Assembly (NCBI GenBank): GCA_964413845.1
Contig: CAYPTJ010000053.1
Coordinates: 1-36,117, forward strand
Direction: 5' to 3'
Length of the DNA stretch: 36,117 bases
Origin: CAYPTJ01 sp964413845
GTDB lineage: Bacteria > Patescibacteriota > WWE3 > 9FT-COMBO-53-11
Numbering within the stretch: the first letter of the stretch is position 1; the number at the start of each line of letters is the position of its first letter. A program made the position numbers and the translations under genes. Below the pieces are notes generated by a model that did not search any database, was not told the origin of the DNA, and worked only from the letters and a program-made list of their open reading frames with translations. Below, one piece after another: positions 1 through 7,920 of the stretch.

Positions 1-1
1 T

Positions 2-178
2 GTTCGTATTCCTGATCGAAGGGAAGCGATCCGGTTTGCGCTTGGGCAGGTAAGAGAAGGAGACTATCTCCTTATCTTGGGAAAAGGTCACGAAACGACC
101 ATGGCGATTGGAGAGGTGGAGTATCCTTGGAGTGATCATCAGGTGGTAAGAGAAGAGTTTACTAGGATTGTCCGATAA
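2..178 (+). CDS. murE: UDP-N-acetylmuramyl-tripeptide synthetase (MurE), C-terminal end only
   Basis: This is the last 58 codons of a Mur ligase; the 5' part lies outside the window. MurE adds the third amino acid (a diamino acid or lysine) to UDP-MurNAc-dipeptide in the cytoplasm. The visible stretch reads as the C-terminal Mur-ligase domain: a Rossmann-like strand ending in LGKGHET, the conserved GKGHE signature of MurE, then a short tail ending in a WSDHQVV segment that matches the family's D-D-R/H region. The GKGHE motif argues against MurC, MurD or MurF. The stop codon overlaps the ATG of the next gene (TAATG at 176-180), so translation is probably coupled. The residue that selects the third amino acid is not in view. 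Confidence 0.85.
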   Translation, partial: VRIPDRREAIRFALGQVREGDYLLILGKGHETTMAIGEVEYPWSDHQVVREEFTRIVR

Positions 179-1149
179 TGGACTACCTTTTGTCTTCCCG
201 TCACGGGAAAACCATGGATAAACTAAAGATTGCAGTTCTTTGTGGTGGTCCTTCTCCAGAGCATGAGGTTTCTCTTGCCTCTGGAATGAATATCTTTGGT
301 GCCTTAGACCGTGCGAAGTTTGTGCCGGAATTGGTTGTTTGGGGAAAAGACGATACCCCTCCCTTAAGTTCTGAGGAATTAAGAAAGTTTGATCTGGTGT
401 TTATTGCGATGCACGGTTCCTTTGGGGAGGATGGGACGGTTCAGGCGTTTTTTGAGCTTTTGGGTATTCCTTATACAGGTTCGGGTGTTATTGCCTCACG
501 GCTTGGGATGGACAAAGTAGCCTCCAAGCTCCTTTTTCGCACCGCGAATATCCCTACCCCGGATTATCGGGTTACCTGGAAGGTTGAACAAGGGATAAAA
601 ATATTAAAGATAATTGGTCTTCCTTGCGTCGTTAAGCCCTCCTCTCAAGGATCAAGCATCGGTGTTGCTATTGTCAGAGGGAAGAAGGACTTCAAAAAGG
701 CGTTTGATACAGCGATTAAGTTTGATGGGCGGGTGATTATAGAGCGGTATATTAAAGGAAGGGAGATTAATTGTGGGATTTTGGGTAATAAAAAGCCGTA
801 CGCCCTTCCTTTGATTGAGATTATCCCGGAAAAGGAGTTTTTTGACTATCAGGCAAAATACGACCCCGCGTTGGCAAAGGAGATTACCCCTGCCCTGCTT
901 GATAGGGAAACAACAAGGAAGATGCAGGAGCCTGCGATTAAGGCTTATCAGGCTTTGAGTTGTCGTGGGTTTGCGCGGGTGGATATGTTTTTAGAAGAGG
1001 GGGGAAGAATTTATGTTTCTGAGGTAAATACTATCCCTGGTCTTACTAAAAACTCCCTTTTGCCTAAAGAAGCAAGGGCAGTGGGGATCACGTTTCCTCA
1101 GCTTTTGGAGATGATTATCAATTTTGCGCTTGAGGAAGATGAAGGTTAG
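178..1149 (+). CDS. ddl: D-alanine--D-alanine ligase
   Basis: ATP-grasp enzyme that joins two D-alanines to give the dipeptide used by MurF in peptidoglycan synthesis. The N-terminal motif LCGGPSPEHEVSLASG, the HGSFGEDGTVQ loop, the ATP-binding stretch VVKPSSQGSSIGV, the substrate loop EFFDYQAKY and the metal-binding end VSEVNTIPGLTKNSL are all present and in order. Length (323 aa, or 311 from the inner start) is normal. Two starts are possible: ATG 178, overlapping the murE stop, and ATG 214, where family homology begins. The 12 extra residues from 178 are partly encoded by the palindrome at 195-213, so 214 may be the ancestral start. The gene overlaps murF by 11 nt. Its position between murE and murF is unusual. 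Confidence 0.95.
   Translation: MDYLLSSRHGKTMDKLKIAVLCGGPSPEHEVSLASGMNIFGALDRAKFVPELVVWGKDDTPPLSSEELRKFDLVFIAMHGSFGEDGTVQAFFELLGIPYTGSGVIASRLGMDKVASKLLFRTANIPTPDYRVTWKVEQGIKILKIIGLPCVVKPSSQGSSIGVAIVRGKKDFKKAFDTAIKFDGRVIIERYIKGREINCGILGNKKPYALPLIEIIPEKEFFDYQAKYDPALAKEITPALLDRETTRKMQEPAIKAYQALSCRGFARVDMFLEEGGRIYVSEVNTIPGLTKNSLLPKEARAVGITFPQLLEMIINFALEEDEG
195..213. repeat. 19-bp palindrome-containing repeat, copy 1
   Basis: TTCCCGTCACGGGAAAACC, with 7-bp inverted arms around a single central base, sits just before the inner start codon of ddl. The same 19 bases occur without mismatch at 12758-12776 inside ileS. A perfect 19-base match within 36 kb is unlikely by chance, so this is probably a small dispersed palindromic repeat. 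It could also act as a hairpin affecting the inner ddl start. Confidence 0.5.
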
Positions 1150-2356
1150 TCAGGATACAAGGACAATAAAACCTGGGGAATGGTTTGTTCCTGTTAAGGG
1201 GGAGCACTATGATGGTCATCGGTTCATCCCAGAGGCTTTAAAGAAGAGAGCAGCAGGCGTTTTGGAAGTTGCGGGGCTTTATGCATTAGCGAAACAAAAG
1301 ATAAAAAAGCTAAAGCCAAAAGTGATTGCGATTACAGGGAGTTACGGGAAAACAGGTACCAAAGAGGCAATTTCCAAAGTGCTAAAGTGCCGGTTTAATG
1401 TTTCGAAAACAGAGGGAAATCTTAACACCCCACTTGGGGTAGCGATTGAGGTGGTGAACAACTTTAAACCAGGGCATCAGATCTTTGTGGCTGAAGTAGG
1501 GATGGATCATTTAGGGGAAATTAGGGAAAGCTGCGAGCTTATCAAACCTCAAGTGGGAGTAATCACGTCAGTAGGGGAGATGCATTTGGAGAAGCTAAAC
1601 ACACTAAAAAACATTAAAAAGGCGAAATCAGAACTTCTAGAATTGCTCCCTTATAATGGTGTAGCAATATTGAACGGCGATGATGGAAATGTGAGGGAGA
1701 TTGCAAAGAGATTTAGTGGGAGGAAAATCTGGTATGGATCATCGCCCAAAGCGGATGTCAGTTATTTTCGCATCAAGGATCTAAGGTTTAGGCCTTTGGG
1801 GGAGGGAAGGAGATACGCCGCTTTGGCAGCTTATGCGGTTGGGCGTCTTTTTAAAATTCCTGAAGTTGAGATCATAAAGGCGTTAGAGAGCTTAAGACCC
1901 CAGAAGGGAAGATTGAACCCTCTTCCTGGCAAAAATGGTTCGATGATTATTGATGATACCTATAACGCTGGTCCCCGATCAATGGAGGCAGCACTTGAAG
2001 TTTTAAAAAACTTTCCGGCTAAACGGAGGATTGCAATTTTAGGGGATATGTTAGAGCTTGGTAAGCTTGAGGAGCAAGCCCATCTTACTGTCTTGGCATA
2101 TGCTTTTGAGGTTGCAGACATTGTTGTTTTGGTAGGGGAGCGGATGAATCACGCCCTTAATCAGTATCTCCATACTATATTGGCTGATAGAACGAAGTTG
2201 GTTACTATTGACCGATTAAGACTTAAAAAGGGCGATGTTGTTCTGGTTAAGGGCTCGCAGGGAATGCGGATGGAGCGGATCGCGAAAAAGCTTCTTGAAG
2301 ATGAAGCCAAAGCCGCCAAACTTTTGGTACGACAAGATCCGCAGTGGATCTGTTAA
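1139..2356 (+). CDS. murF: UDP-N-acetylmuramoyl-tripeptide--D-alanyl-D-alanine ligase (MurF)
   Basis: Cytoplasmic Mur ligase that adds the D-Ala-D-Ala made by the upstream ligase to UDP-MurNAc-tripeptide. Visible motifs are the ATP loop AITGSYGKTGTKEA near residue 65, a Mur-ligase central core (FVAEVGMDHLGEI), TYNAGPRSMEAAL and GDMLELG in the C-terminal domain. I chose ATG 1139 because it has a GAGG just upstream and overlaps the ddl stop; a further in-frame ATG lies at 1124. The protein is about 405 aa, shorter than typical MurF (about 450). The N-terminal substrate domain is compact and the stretch before LAAYAVG lacks the usual PGxHN-type loop. Function is still most likely MurF given the neighbours. 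Confidence 0.92.
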   Translation: MKVSQDTRTIKPGEWFVPVKGEHYDGHRFIPEALKKRAAGVLEVAGLYALAKQKIKKLKPKVIAITGSYGKTGTKEAISKVLKCRFNVSKTEGNLNTPLGVAIEVVNNFKPGHQIFVAEVGMDHLGEIRESCELIKPQVGVITSVGEMHLEKLNTLKNIKKAKSELLELLPYNGVAILNGDDGNVREIAKRFSGRKIWYGSSPKADVSYFRIKDLRFRPLGEGRRYAALAAYAVGRLFKIPEVEIIKALESLRPQKGRLNPLPGKNGSMIIDDTYNAGPRSMEAALEVLKNFPAKRRIAILGDMLELGKLEEQAHLTVLAYAFEVADIVVLVGERMNHALNQYLHTILADRTKLVTIDRLRLKKGDVVLVKGSQGMRMERIAKKLLEDEAKAAKLLVRQDPQWIC

Positions 2357-2371
2357 GATTTATACAACCAG

Positions 2372-3451
2372 ATGGCACGCGTACTGCTTTTTCTCATCAT
2401 TTCGACTCTCGCAACATTCTCTCTCTATCCGTTGGTGATCAACTTTCTTTACCGTTTTCAGCTAAGAGAGGAGATCAATCCAGAGGTTCCGCGAACCCAT
2501 TTTGCCAAGCGTGGAACCCCAACCGCCGCGGGAATCTTAATGCTTGTGGTTTTCCTCTTCTTAAACAGTTTCTTCAATCGTACTTCATCCACTGTGCCTA
2601 TCCTCCTTGTTGCGTTTGCACTAGGGGGGTTAGGGTTGCTGGAGGATTTCTTTAAGATTTATCATCGCTCAAGATTGCGCTTGGTGATCCGCCGAACAAT
2701 TACTCCAATTGTCACTCTTTCCGATCTCTCTTGGGATCTTTATAAATTAGCACTTTTTCCTTGGAATGCTTTTAAAGAGGTCTTTCGGGCTTTGGGTTCC
2801 ACCAGTGTCGGAGGGATCGCTCCTTATCAGAAAGTCCTTGCGCAAACGGCGGTTGCGGCAGCCTTTGCGGTTTGGTTGAGTTTTACACAAGGGACGAAGC
2901 TCTGGCTTCCTGTTTTGGGTGAGGTTGCCCTTGGTTATCTTTATATCCCTTTTGTGATTGCTGTCTTTCTCTTTTTTATCAACAGCATCAGCATTACCGA
3001 TGGTTTGGACGGATTGGTAGGGGGACTTTTGGCGATGAATTTCGTTGCCCTTATGGCAGTAGCACTTGTTTTGGGGGAAGAAGAGTTGGCGGTAACTTCT
3101 TCAATCTTAGTTGGAGCACTTTTGGCCTTTCTTTACTTTAACATCTATCCAGCGCGAGTCTTTATGGGAAATATTGGAGCGCTTTTTCTTGCGGGTGTCT
3201 TTGTCTCGACTGCCTTTATTCTTAAGCGGGAAATACTTCTTCCGGTAGTTGGAGGGGTTTTTGTGATCGAAGGATTGTCTGTGCTTCTCCAGGTTGCTTC
3301 GGTTAAGCTTGGCCGTGGGAGAATCTTTTTGATGGCGCCAATCCACCATCACTTTGAGATGAAGGGGTGGGCGGAAACAAAAGTGACAATGCGGTTTTGG
3401 CTGGCAGGTGCTTTCCTTTCTATTCTAGGTCTCTATCTCACACTTCTTTAA
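2372..3451 (+). CDS. mraY: Phospho-N-acetylmuramoyl-pentapeptide transferase (MraY)
   Basis: Polytopic inner-membrane enzyme that transfers phospho-MurNAc-pentapeptide to undecaprenyl phosphate, making lipid I. Family signatures are HFAKRGTPTAAG (43-54), NSISITDGLDGL (204-215) and the APIHHHFE loop (322-329). Length (359 aa) and the series of hydrophobic segments are normal. Two conserved acidic positions are altered. The aspartate pair usually read as DD is LLED here (E91, D92), and the FMGD motif that carries a Mg-binding aspartate is FMGN (N267). The gene follows murF by 15 nt and precedes ftsW by 2 nt; murD, normally between mraY and ftsW, is absent here. Confidence 0.93.
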   Translation: MARVLLFLIISTLATFSLYPLVINFLYRFQLREEINPEVPRTHFAKRGTPTAAGILMLVVFLFLNSFFNRTSSTVPILLVAFALGGLGLLEDFFKIYHRSRLRLVIRRTITPIVTLSDLSWDLYKLALFPWNAFKEVFRALGSTSVGGIAPYQKVLAQTAVAAAFAVWLSFTQGTKLWLPVLGEVALGYLYIPFVIAVFLFFINSISITDGLDGLVGGLLAMNFVALMAVALVLGEEELAVTSSILVGALLAFLYFNIYPARVFMGNIGALFLAGVFVSTAFILKREILLPVVGGVFVIEGLSVLLQVASVKLGRGRIFLMAPIHHHFEMKGWAETKVTMRFWLAGAFLSILGLYLTLL

Positions 3452-3453
3452 AG

Positions 3454-4593
3454 ATGGTTCAAAAACACTATCTTCGCGGAAGCCACAAGCCTGATCTTGT
3501 TCTTCTTGTAACTGTTTCCCTTCTTTTAGTTTTTGGAGTTTTGATGGTTTACGATGCTTCGGTTGTAACTTCTCTTGAGCTTTTCGGCGGTCAATATCAT
3601 TACCTCATCCTTCAGGCCATATGGGTCCTTCTCGGGGCTGCCCCAGCGGTGTTTCTCTTTCTCTTTGATTATAAGAAGCTTCGGTTTTTGGCCTTACCTC
3701 TTTTCGTTTTTTCAGTTCTCTCTCTTGTATTTGTTCTTCTTCCCACCTCCTTTAATCCCGAGATTCTCGGTGCACAAAGATGGATCTTTTTCAATCCCTC
3801 CCCAATGCCGGAGATTCCCTTGTTAGGGCGATTGCGGTTTCAGCCATCAGAATTGGCGAAGCTCAGTCTAATCCTTTGGTTGGCCGTTCTTTACACCCGC
3901 AGGAAAAAGTTTGACCTGCGGTTACTTTTACCTTTCCTTGCGTTGGTGGTGGCTCCTGTTCTTCTTGAGCCTGACTTTGGGACTGCAGTTATTCTTACAG
4001 GGATAGGAGGAGCGGTTTATTTTGTTGGAGGCGGGTCGCTTTTGCAACTTGTTTTATTTTTCCCCCTCCTTCTGGCTGCAGGCGCTGCTCTTATCCTTAG
4101 CTCTCCTTATCGGAAAGAGCGATTGTTAACCTACCTTTACCCTTCTTTGGCAGATCCTGAACGGGCCGGTTATCAGATTAAGCAGATTCTCATCGCATTA
4201 GGTTCGGGTGGGCTTTTTGGGTTGGGAATTGGTGAGGGGAGACAAAAATACGCTTATCTCCCGGGGGTAAACACTGATTCGATCTTCGCGGTTGTGGGAG
4301 AGGAGTTCGGGTTTGTGGGGGCGGTAGCTTTGATTCTTCTTCTTTTCTTAGTGATCTACCGAGGATTTAGAGTAGCTCAACATGCTCCCGATCAATTCGG
4401 GCGAGTACTGGCGGCAGGAATCTCCTTCTGGTTTGCTTTGCAAACGCTTGTTAACTTGGGAGCGATGGTAGGGATCACTCCTTTAACGGGAGTAACCCTT
4501 CCTCTTATCTCTTACGGAGGGTCATCGCTTGTGGTGACGATGGCCGCTTTGGGGATTCTTCTTAATATCAGCAAGCAGACGGTGAGAAAATAG
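3454..4593 (+). CDS. ftsW: Peptidoglycan glycosyltransferase FtsW (SEDS family)
   Basis: Integral membrane SEDS protein that polymerises lipid II at the division septum together with a class B PBP. The sequence has about ten hydrophobic segments, the loop RFQPSELAKLSLILW (about 128-142), EPDFGTA, the LPGVNTDSIFAVVGEEFGF segment carrying the conserved acidic residue, and the signature ITPLTGVTLPLISYGGSS near the C-terminus. I start at ATG 3454, just after the mraY stop; a longer frame opens at 3367 inside mraY but the extra residues do not look like the family. RodA is the alternative, but the location between mraY and murG favours FtsW. Confidence 0.92.
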   Translation: MVQKHYLRGSHKPDLVLLVTVSLLLVFGVLMVYDASVVTSLELFGGQYHYLILQAIWVLLGAAPAVFLFLFDYKKLRFLALPLFVFSVLSLVFVLLPTSFNPEILGAQRWIFFNPSPMPEIPLLGRLRFQPSELAKLSLILWLAVLYTRRKKFDLRLLLPFLALVVAPVLLEPDFGTAVILTGIGGAVYFVGGGSLLQLVLFFPLLLAAGAALILSSPYRKERLLTYLYPSLADPERAGYQIKQILIALGSGGLFGLGIGEGRQKYAYLPGVNTDSIFAVVGEEFGFVGAVALILLLFLVIYRGFRVAQHAPDQFGRVLAAGISFWFALQTLVNLGAMVGITPLTGVTLPLISYGGSSLVVTMAALGILLNISKQTVRK

Positions 4594-4643
4594 GTAAATG
4601 GTGAATAGTGAATGGTTAAGCGGAGAACTATACACAATATACC
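4594..4643. promoter_or_regulatory. ftsW-murG gap with short repeats and a possible murG -10
   Basis: The 50-bp gap holds near-repeats of GTGAATAGTGAATGGT type followed by TATACA at 4629-4634, 9 nt before the murG ATG. If TATACA is a -10 element, the murG transcript would be nearly leaderless. No convincing -35 is visible. Confidence 0.35.
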
Positions 4644-5744
4644 ATGAACTATAAACCAATGCGCATCATTGTTACGGGGGGACATCATACTCCAGCCTTG
4701 GCAGTAATGGAGGAGCTTACAAAGCGTGGTAATTTCTGTTTCTTTTGGGTAGGGTGGGCAACCCAAGCGGAGTACAGGGTGATAAAGAAGCTTGACATCC
4801 CGCTTTTCAATCTCCAGGCGGGGAAACTTTATCGAACTGCCTCTGTGGGACAGATTTTTAAAATTCCGCTTGGTTTTTTCCATGCTTTTTATCTCTTGAT
4901 AAAGATACGACCAAGATTAATCATCTCTTTTGGAGGATATTTGGCCGCTCCGGTGGTTTTGGCGGGATTCCTTTTAAGGATTCCTGCGGTTACCCATGAG
5001 CAGACCGTTGTTTCTGGTTGGGCAAATCGTTTCATCGGGTTTTTTGCAAAAAAGGTTTTTGTCTCTTGGGAGCGGTCGAGACAGTTTTTCCCAAGAGGAA
5101 AGACAGTAGTTACGGGAAATCCAGTGCGGGAAGCAATCTTTGAGGTTAAAACAAACCGTTTTCGATTTCCTGAAAATCTTCCTACGATTTATATCACCGG
5201 TGGGAAACAAGGAGCACATGTAATCAATGAAGTGGTGAGGGAAGCCCTTTCTGAATTCTTAAGTTCCTACAACGTGATTCACCAAACGGGCTTTTCGGAG
5301 GTGTACCCAGATTACCAGAAGATTCTGGTTCTTCGCCGCCAATTGCCAAAAAAACTTTCCCGACGATATCTTGTTCAGGAGTTTTTTGGGGATGAGGAAA
5401 TCGGGGCAGTTTACAAAGCGGCAGATTTGGTGGTTGCCCGGGCAGGGGCAAACACGGTTGTGGAGGCTGCTGCACTAGGCAAACCAGCAATCTTTATTCC
5501 CATTCCTTGGGCCTCTCATAATGAACAGATGGAGAATGCAAAGCTGTTGGAGAGAATTGGATCGGCGAGGATTCTCCCCCAGGAGAAACTCTCCCCAAGC
5601 CCTCTTCTTAAAGAAGTGGAATGGATGGTTAAAAATCTTAAGTTTTACCAGGAAAGAGGAGAGGAAGCGAAGAAGCTTGTCGACCCCCTCGCCGCCAAAA
5701 AGATTGCGGAGGAGATCATCAAGGTAATTCAAATCAAGCCCTAA
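4644..5744 (+). CDS. murG: UDP-GlcNAc--lipid I GlcNAc transferase (MurG)
   Basis: GT-B glycosyltransferase that adds GlcNAc to lipid I to give lipid II on the inner face of the membrane. Motifs: TGGHHTPALAV at the N-terminus (where most MurG have GGTGGH), SFGGYLAAP, HEQTVVSGWANR, TGNPVREAIF, the second glycine loop TGGKQGAHVIN, and the UDP-GlcNAc site ARAGANTVVEAAALGKPAIFIPIPWASHNEQ. The shortened first loop matches my recollection of MurG from Microgenomates-type bacteria. The start is ATG 4644 or ATG 4659 (MRIIVTGG); neither has a Shine-Dalgarno. murC and murB, often found next, are absent. Confidence 0.92.
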   Translation: MNYKPMRIIVTGGHHTPALAVMEELTKRGNFCFFWVGWATQAEYRVIKKLDIPLFNLQAGKLYRTASVGQIFKIPLGFFHAFYLLIKIRPRLIISFGGYLAAPVVLAGFLLRIPAVTHEQTVVSGWANRFIGFFAKKVFVSWERSRQFFPRGKTVVTGNPVREAIFEVKTNRFRFPENLPTIYITGGKQGAHVINEVVREALSEFLSSYNVIHQTGFSEVYPDYQKILVLRRQLPKKLSRRYLVQEFFGDEEIGAVYKAADLVVARAGANTVVEAAALGKPAIFIPIPWASHNEQMENAKLLERIGSARILPQEKLSPSPLLKEVEWMVKNLKFYQERGEEAKKLVDPLAAKKIAEEIIKVIQIKP

Positions 5745-5791
5745 CTTCCTCTTTGTTCCCAGCCCCTAAGGCTCTACAAATGCTGATTATC

Positions 5792-5800
5792 TGGTAAACT
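5792..5800 (+). promoter_or_regulatory. Putative extended -10 promoter for ftsQ
   Basis: TGGTAAACT fits an extended -10 (TGn plus TAAACT) and ends 9 nt before the ftsQ ATG. The same nonamer occurs before the clpE-like gene. No Shine-Dalgarno lies between it and the start, so the transcript would be almost leaderless. Confidence 0.4.
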
Positions 5801-5809
5801 TATCTTAGG

Positions 5810-6613
5810 ATGTTCCTGCCCAAGCGATCGCGGCGGTTAAGTATACTTCGCCGTTCACCAAAGATCTTTATTCCTGCTCCCTCAAACCGTCAACTCGTTG
5901 TCCCTTTTAAACCGCTTAGTTTGCTTCTAATTCTTTTCTTCTTCTCAACCACTGTGTTTTTTTTCCTTCGCTCCGACATTTTTCAAGTAAGGACGCTGAT
6001 GTTTGAGTTTGGAGGATTGGCCAAAGGTACCAAAATCACCGATGAGGCGCTTGTGAGGCAGCGGATTGCTGAGGAGGTGTTGGGGAGGAGCATCTTCTTT
6101 CTTGATGATAAGGATGTAGAGGCAAAACTCAAGAAGGCGTTTCTCACAGTGAAAACACTTGAGATCGCAAAAAAACTCCCCGATAAAGTATTCATCAACG
6201 TTTCAGTAAGGGTTCCCCTTGCACAAGTTAAGGTAAGGGAGGGAAAGCTGTTGTTGGTTGATGCTGAAGGTCTTCTTTTCCGCGAAGCCTCAGGTGAGAA
6301 TCTTCCGGTAATTGATCTTAGTGAATCAATTACAGGATCGCTGGGGGAGATAATTGGGGGAGAGGAGGTGGGTGCATATCTTGAAGCACTTAATGTCGTT
6401 AAGGAAAAAGGTTTAGCAGCCTCGGCAATTACACTTAAGCCTGGGATGGTAGAACTAAAGCTTAAAGCAGGGCCGACCGTCTTTCTTTCGGTTAAGAGCC
6501 CTGTTGCGGATCAGGTAGAACTTTTAGCCCAAATCCTTAAGCGTTATAAGTTAACAGGTCGGACCCCAAAGCAGGTTGATCTTCGTTTTTCCCGACCCGT
6601 AGTGAGGTTTTAG
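5810..6613 (+). CDS. ftsQ: Cell division protein FtsQ/DivIB
   Basis: Bitopic divisome protein that links early and late division proteins. It has a basic cytoplasmic N-terminus of about 44 residues, one transmembrane helix (about 45-64, LSLLLILFFFSTTVFFFL), then a POTRA-like region (about 65-135, with IFQVRTLMFEFG and LEIAKKLPDKVFINVSVRVPLAQV) and an FtsQ-type beta domain (LLLVDAEGLLF). Length (267 aa) is normal. Identity is supported by position directly before ftsA and ftsZ, because FtsQ sequences are poorly conserved. It is separated from murG by 65 nt that contain a possible promoter. Confidence 0.85.
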   Translation: MFLPKRSRRLSILRRSPKIFIPAPSNRQLVVPFKPLSLLLILFFFSTTVFFFLRSDIFQVRTLMFEFGGLAKGTKITDEALVRQRIAEEVLGRSIFFLDDKDVEAKLKKAFLTVKTLEIAKKLPDKVFINVSVRVPLAQVKVREGKLLLVDAEGLLFREASGENLPVIDLSESITGSLGEIIGGEEVGAYLEALNVVKEKGLAASAITLKPGMVELKLKAGPTVFLSVKSPVADQVELLAQILKRYKLTGRTPKQVDLRFSRPVVRF

Positions 6614-6624
6614 GAGTTGGCAGA

Positions 6625-6654
6625 TTGACACGTTGTTTTGTGATCATCTATAGT
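6625..6654 (+). promoter_or_regulatory. Promoter for ftsA (TTGACA-18-TATAGT)
   Basis: TTGACA at 6625-6630, an 18-bp spacer and TATAGT at 6649-6654 form a near-consensus sigma-70 promoter. The -10 ends 7 nt before the ftsA ATG, so transcription should start at or next to the start codon. No Shine-Dalgarno is present. Confidence 0.7.
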
Positions 6655-6661
6655 TAGACTG

Positions 6662-7903
6662 ATGCCCAAGGAAAGAATCATCACTGGCGTTGATGTCGGT
6701 TCCTCCAAGATTGCGGTTATTATTGCCTCTGTTATCCCTGAGGAGAGGATTTCGGTTATCGGTGTATCAAGCGTTCCCTCCCGTGGAATCAAGAAAGGGG
6801 TTGTGGTTGACATCGATGAAGCGGTTGAGGCGATCGCAGAGGGACTAGAAGCTGCCGAACGGATGGCTGGTTGTGCGGTTTCCTCCGCCTATGTTTCTGT
6901 TGATGGGAAACACATCTCCTCGCTAAATTCGCATGGGGTGGTTGCGGTTTCGGCAGAGAGTTCAGAGATCAGCGAGGAGGATGTAGAGCGGGTGACTGAG
7001 GCAGCGCGGGCAATCTCCATTCCTAATTCACGCGAGATCATCCATGTCCTCCCTCGCGGATTTGTTGTTGATTCTCAAGATGGCGTAAAAGATCCGATAG
7101 GGATGAGTGGTGTGCGGCTGGAGGTAGAAACAGACATCATCTCGGGATCAACAACGGTGATGCGAAACCTTGTCAAGTGTGTTCAGCAGGTGGGGGTGGA
7201 TGTGGAGGATCTTGTTTTCTGTGGTCTTGCTGCCTCAGAGGCAGTCCTTTCGGATACCGAGAAGGAGTTGGGGACAGTTTTGGTGGATATCGGTGGAGGA
7301 ACCACCCAGATTGTGGTTTTTACCAATGGAAGCCCGGTCTACTCTGCAGTCCTTCCCATTGGGGGAGGCAACATCACCAACGATCTCGCAGTTGGTCTGC
7401 GTGCCTCTTTGGAAGATGCAGAAAGGATTAAGATCCGGTTGGCGGAGAGAGGGTTGAAGGAAAGCGAAGAGAAGAAAGACGAGATTGATATCTCCGATTT
7501 AGGCCTGGAAGTCAAATCAATTCCTAAAAGTTTGGTCCAAAACATTATTGAAGCTCGCTTGTCAGAGATCTTTAGCATGGTAGGGTTGGAGATCAAAAAT
7601 TCTGGACAACAAGGTAATCTCCCTGCTGGCTTGGTCGTCACGGGCGGCGGAGCGGGGACACTGGGGTTGGATGAGGTTGCAAAGAAGGTTCTCCGCTTGC
7701 CGCTTCGCGTCGGTCAACCTACTGGTGTTACTGGTTTAATTGATGAGGTGTCAACTCCTGCGTATGCCTCTTCAATCGGGTTGGTTATCTACGGGTCTTA
7801 CATCGAGCCGGGGGAGAAGATCCGTATGCCATTTATCAATACTCAAAAATTCACAAGATTTTTTGGGAAGGTGGTAGAATGGGGGCGATCTTTCCTACCC
7901 TAG
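6662..7903 (+). CDS. ftsA: Cell division protein FtsA
   Basis: Actin-like ATPase that tethers FtsZ to the membrane and recruits division proteins. It shows the phosphate-1 motif TGVDVGSSKIAVI, the FtsA-specific 1C subdomain (residues about 85-160), phosphate-2 VLVDIGGGTTQIVVF, and the adenosine motif GLVVTGGGAGTLGL. The C-terminus has a basic linker ending in FTRFFGKVVEWGRSFLP, which fits the amphipathic membrane-targeting helix. Length is 413 aa. It has its own strong promoter and is followed 17 nt later by ftsZ. Confidence 0.95.
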   Translation: MPKERIITGVDVGSSKIAVIIASVIPEERISVIGVSSVPSRGIKKGVVVDIDEAVEAIAEGLEAAERMAGCAVSSAYVSVDGKHISSLNSHGVVAVSAESSEISEEDVERVTEAARAISIPNSREIIHVLPRGFVVDSQDGVKDPIGMSGVRLEVETDIISGSTTVMRNLVKCVQQVGVDVEDLVFCGLAASEAVLSDTEKELGTVLVDIGGGTTQIVVFTNGSPVYSAVLPIGGGNITNDLAVGLRASLEDAERIKIRLAERGLKESEEKKDEIDISDLGLEVKSIPKSLVQNIIEARLSEIFSMVGLEIKNSGQQGNLPAGLVVTGGGAGTLGLDEVAKKVLRLPLRVGQPTGVTGLIDEVSTPAYASSIGLVIYGSYIEPGEKIRMPFINTQKFTRFFGKVVEWGRSFLP

Positions 7904-7920
7904 TTTAGTTCAGAAACCAG

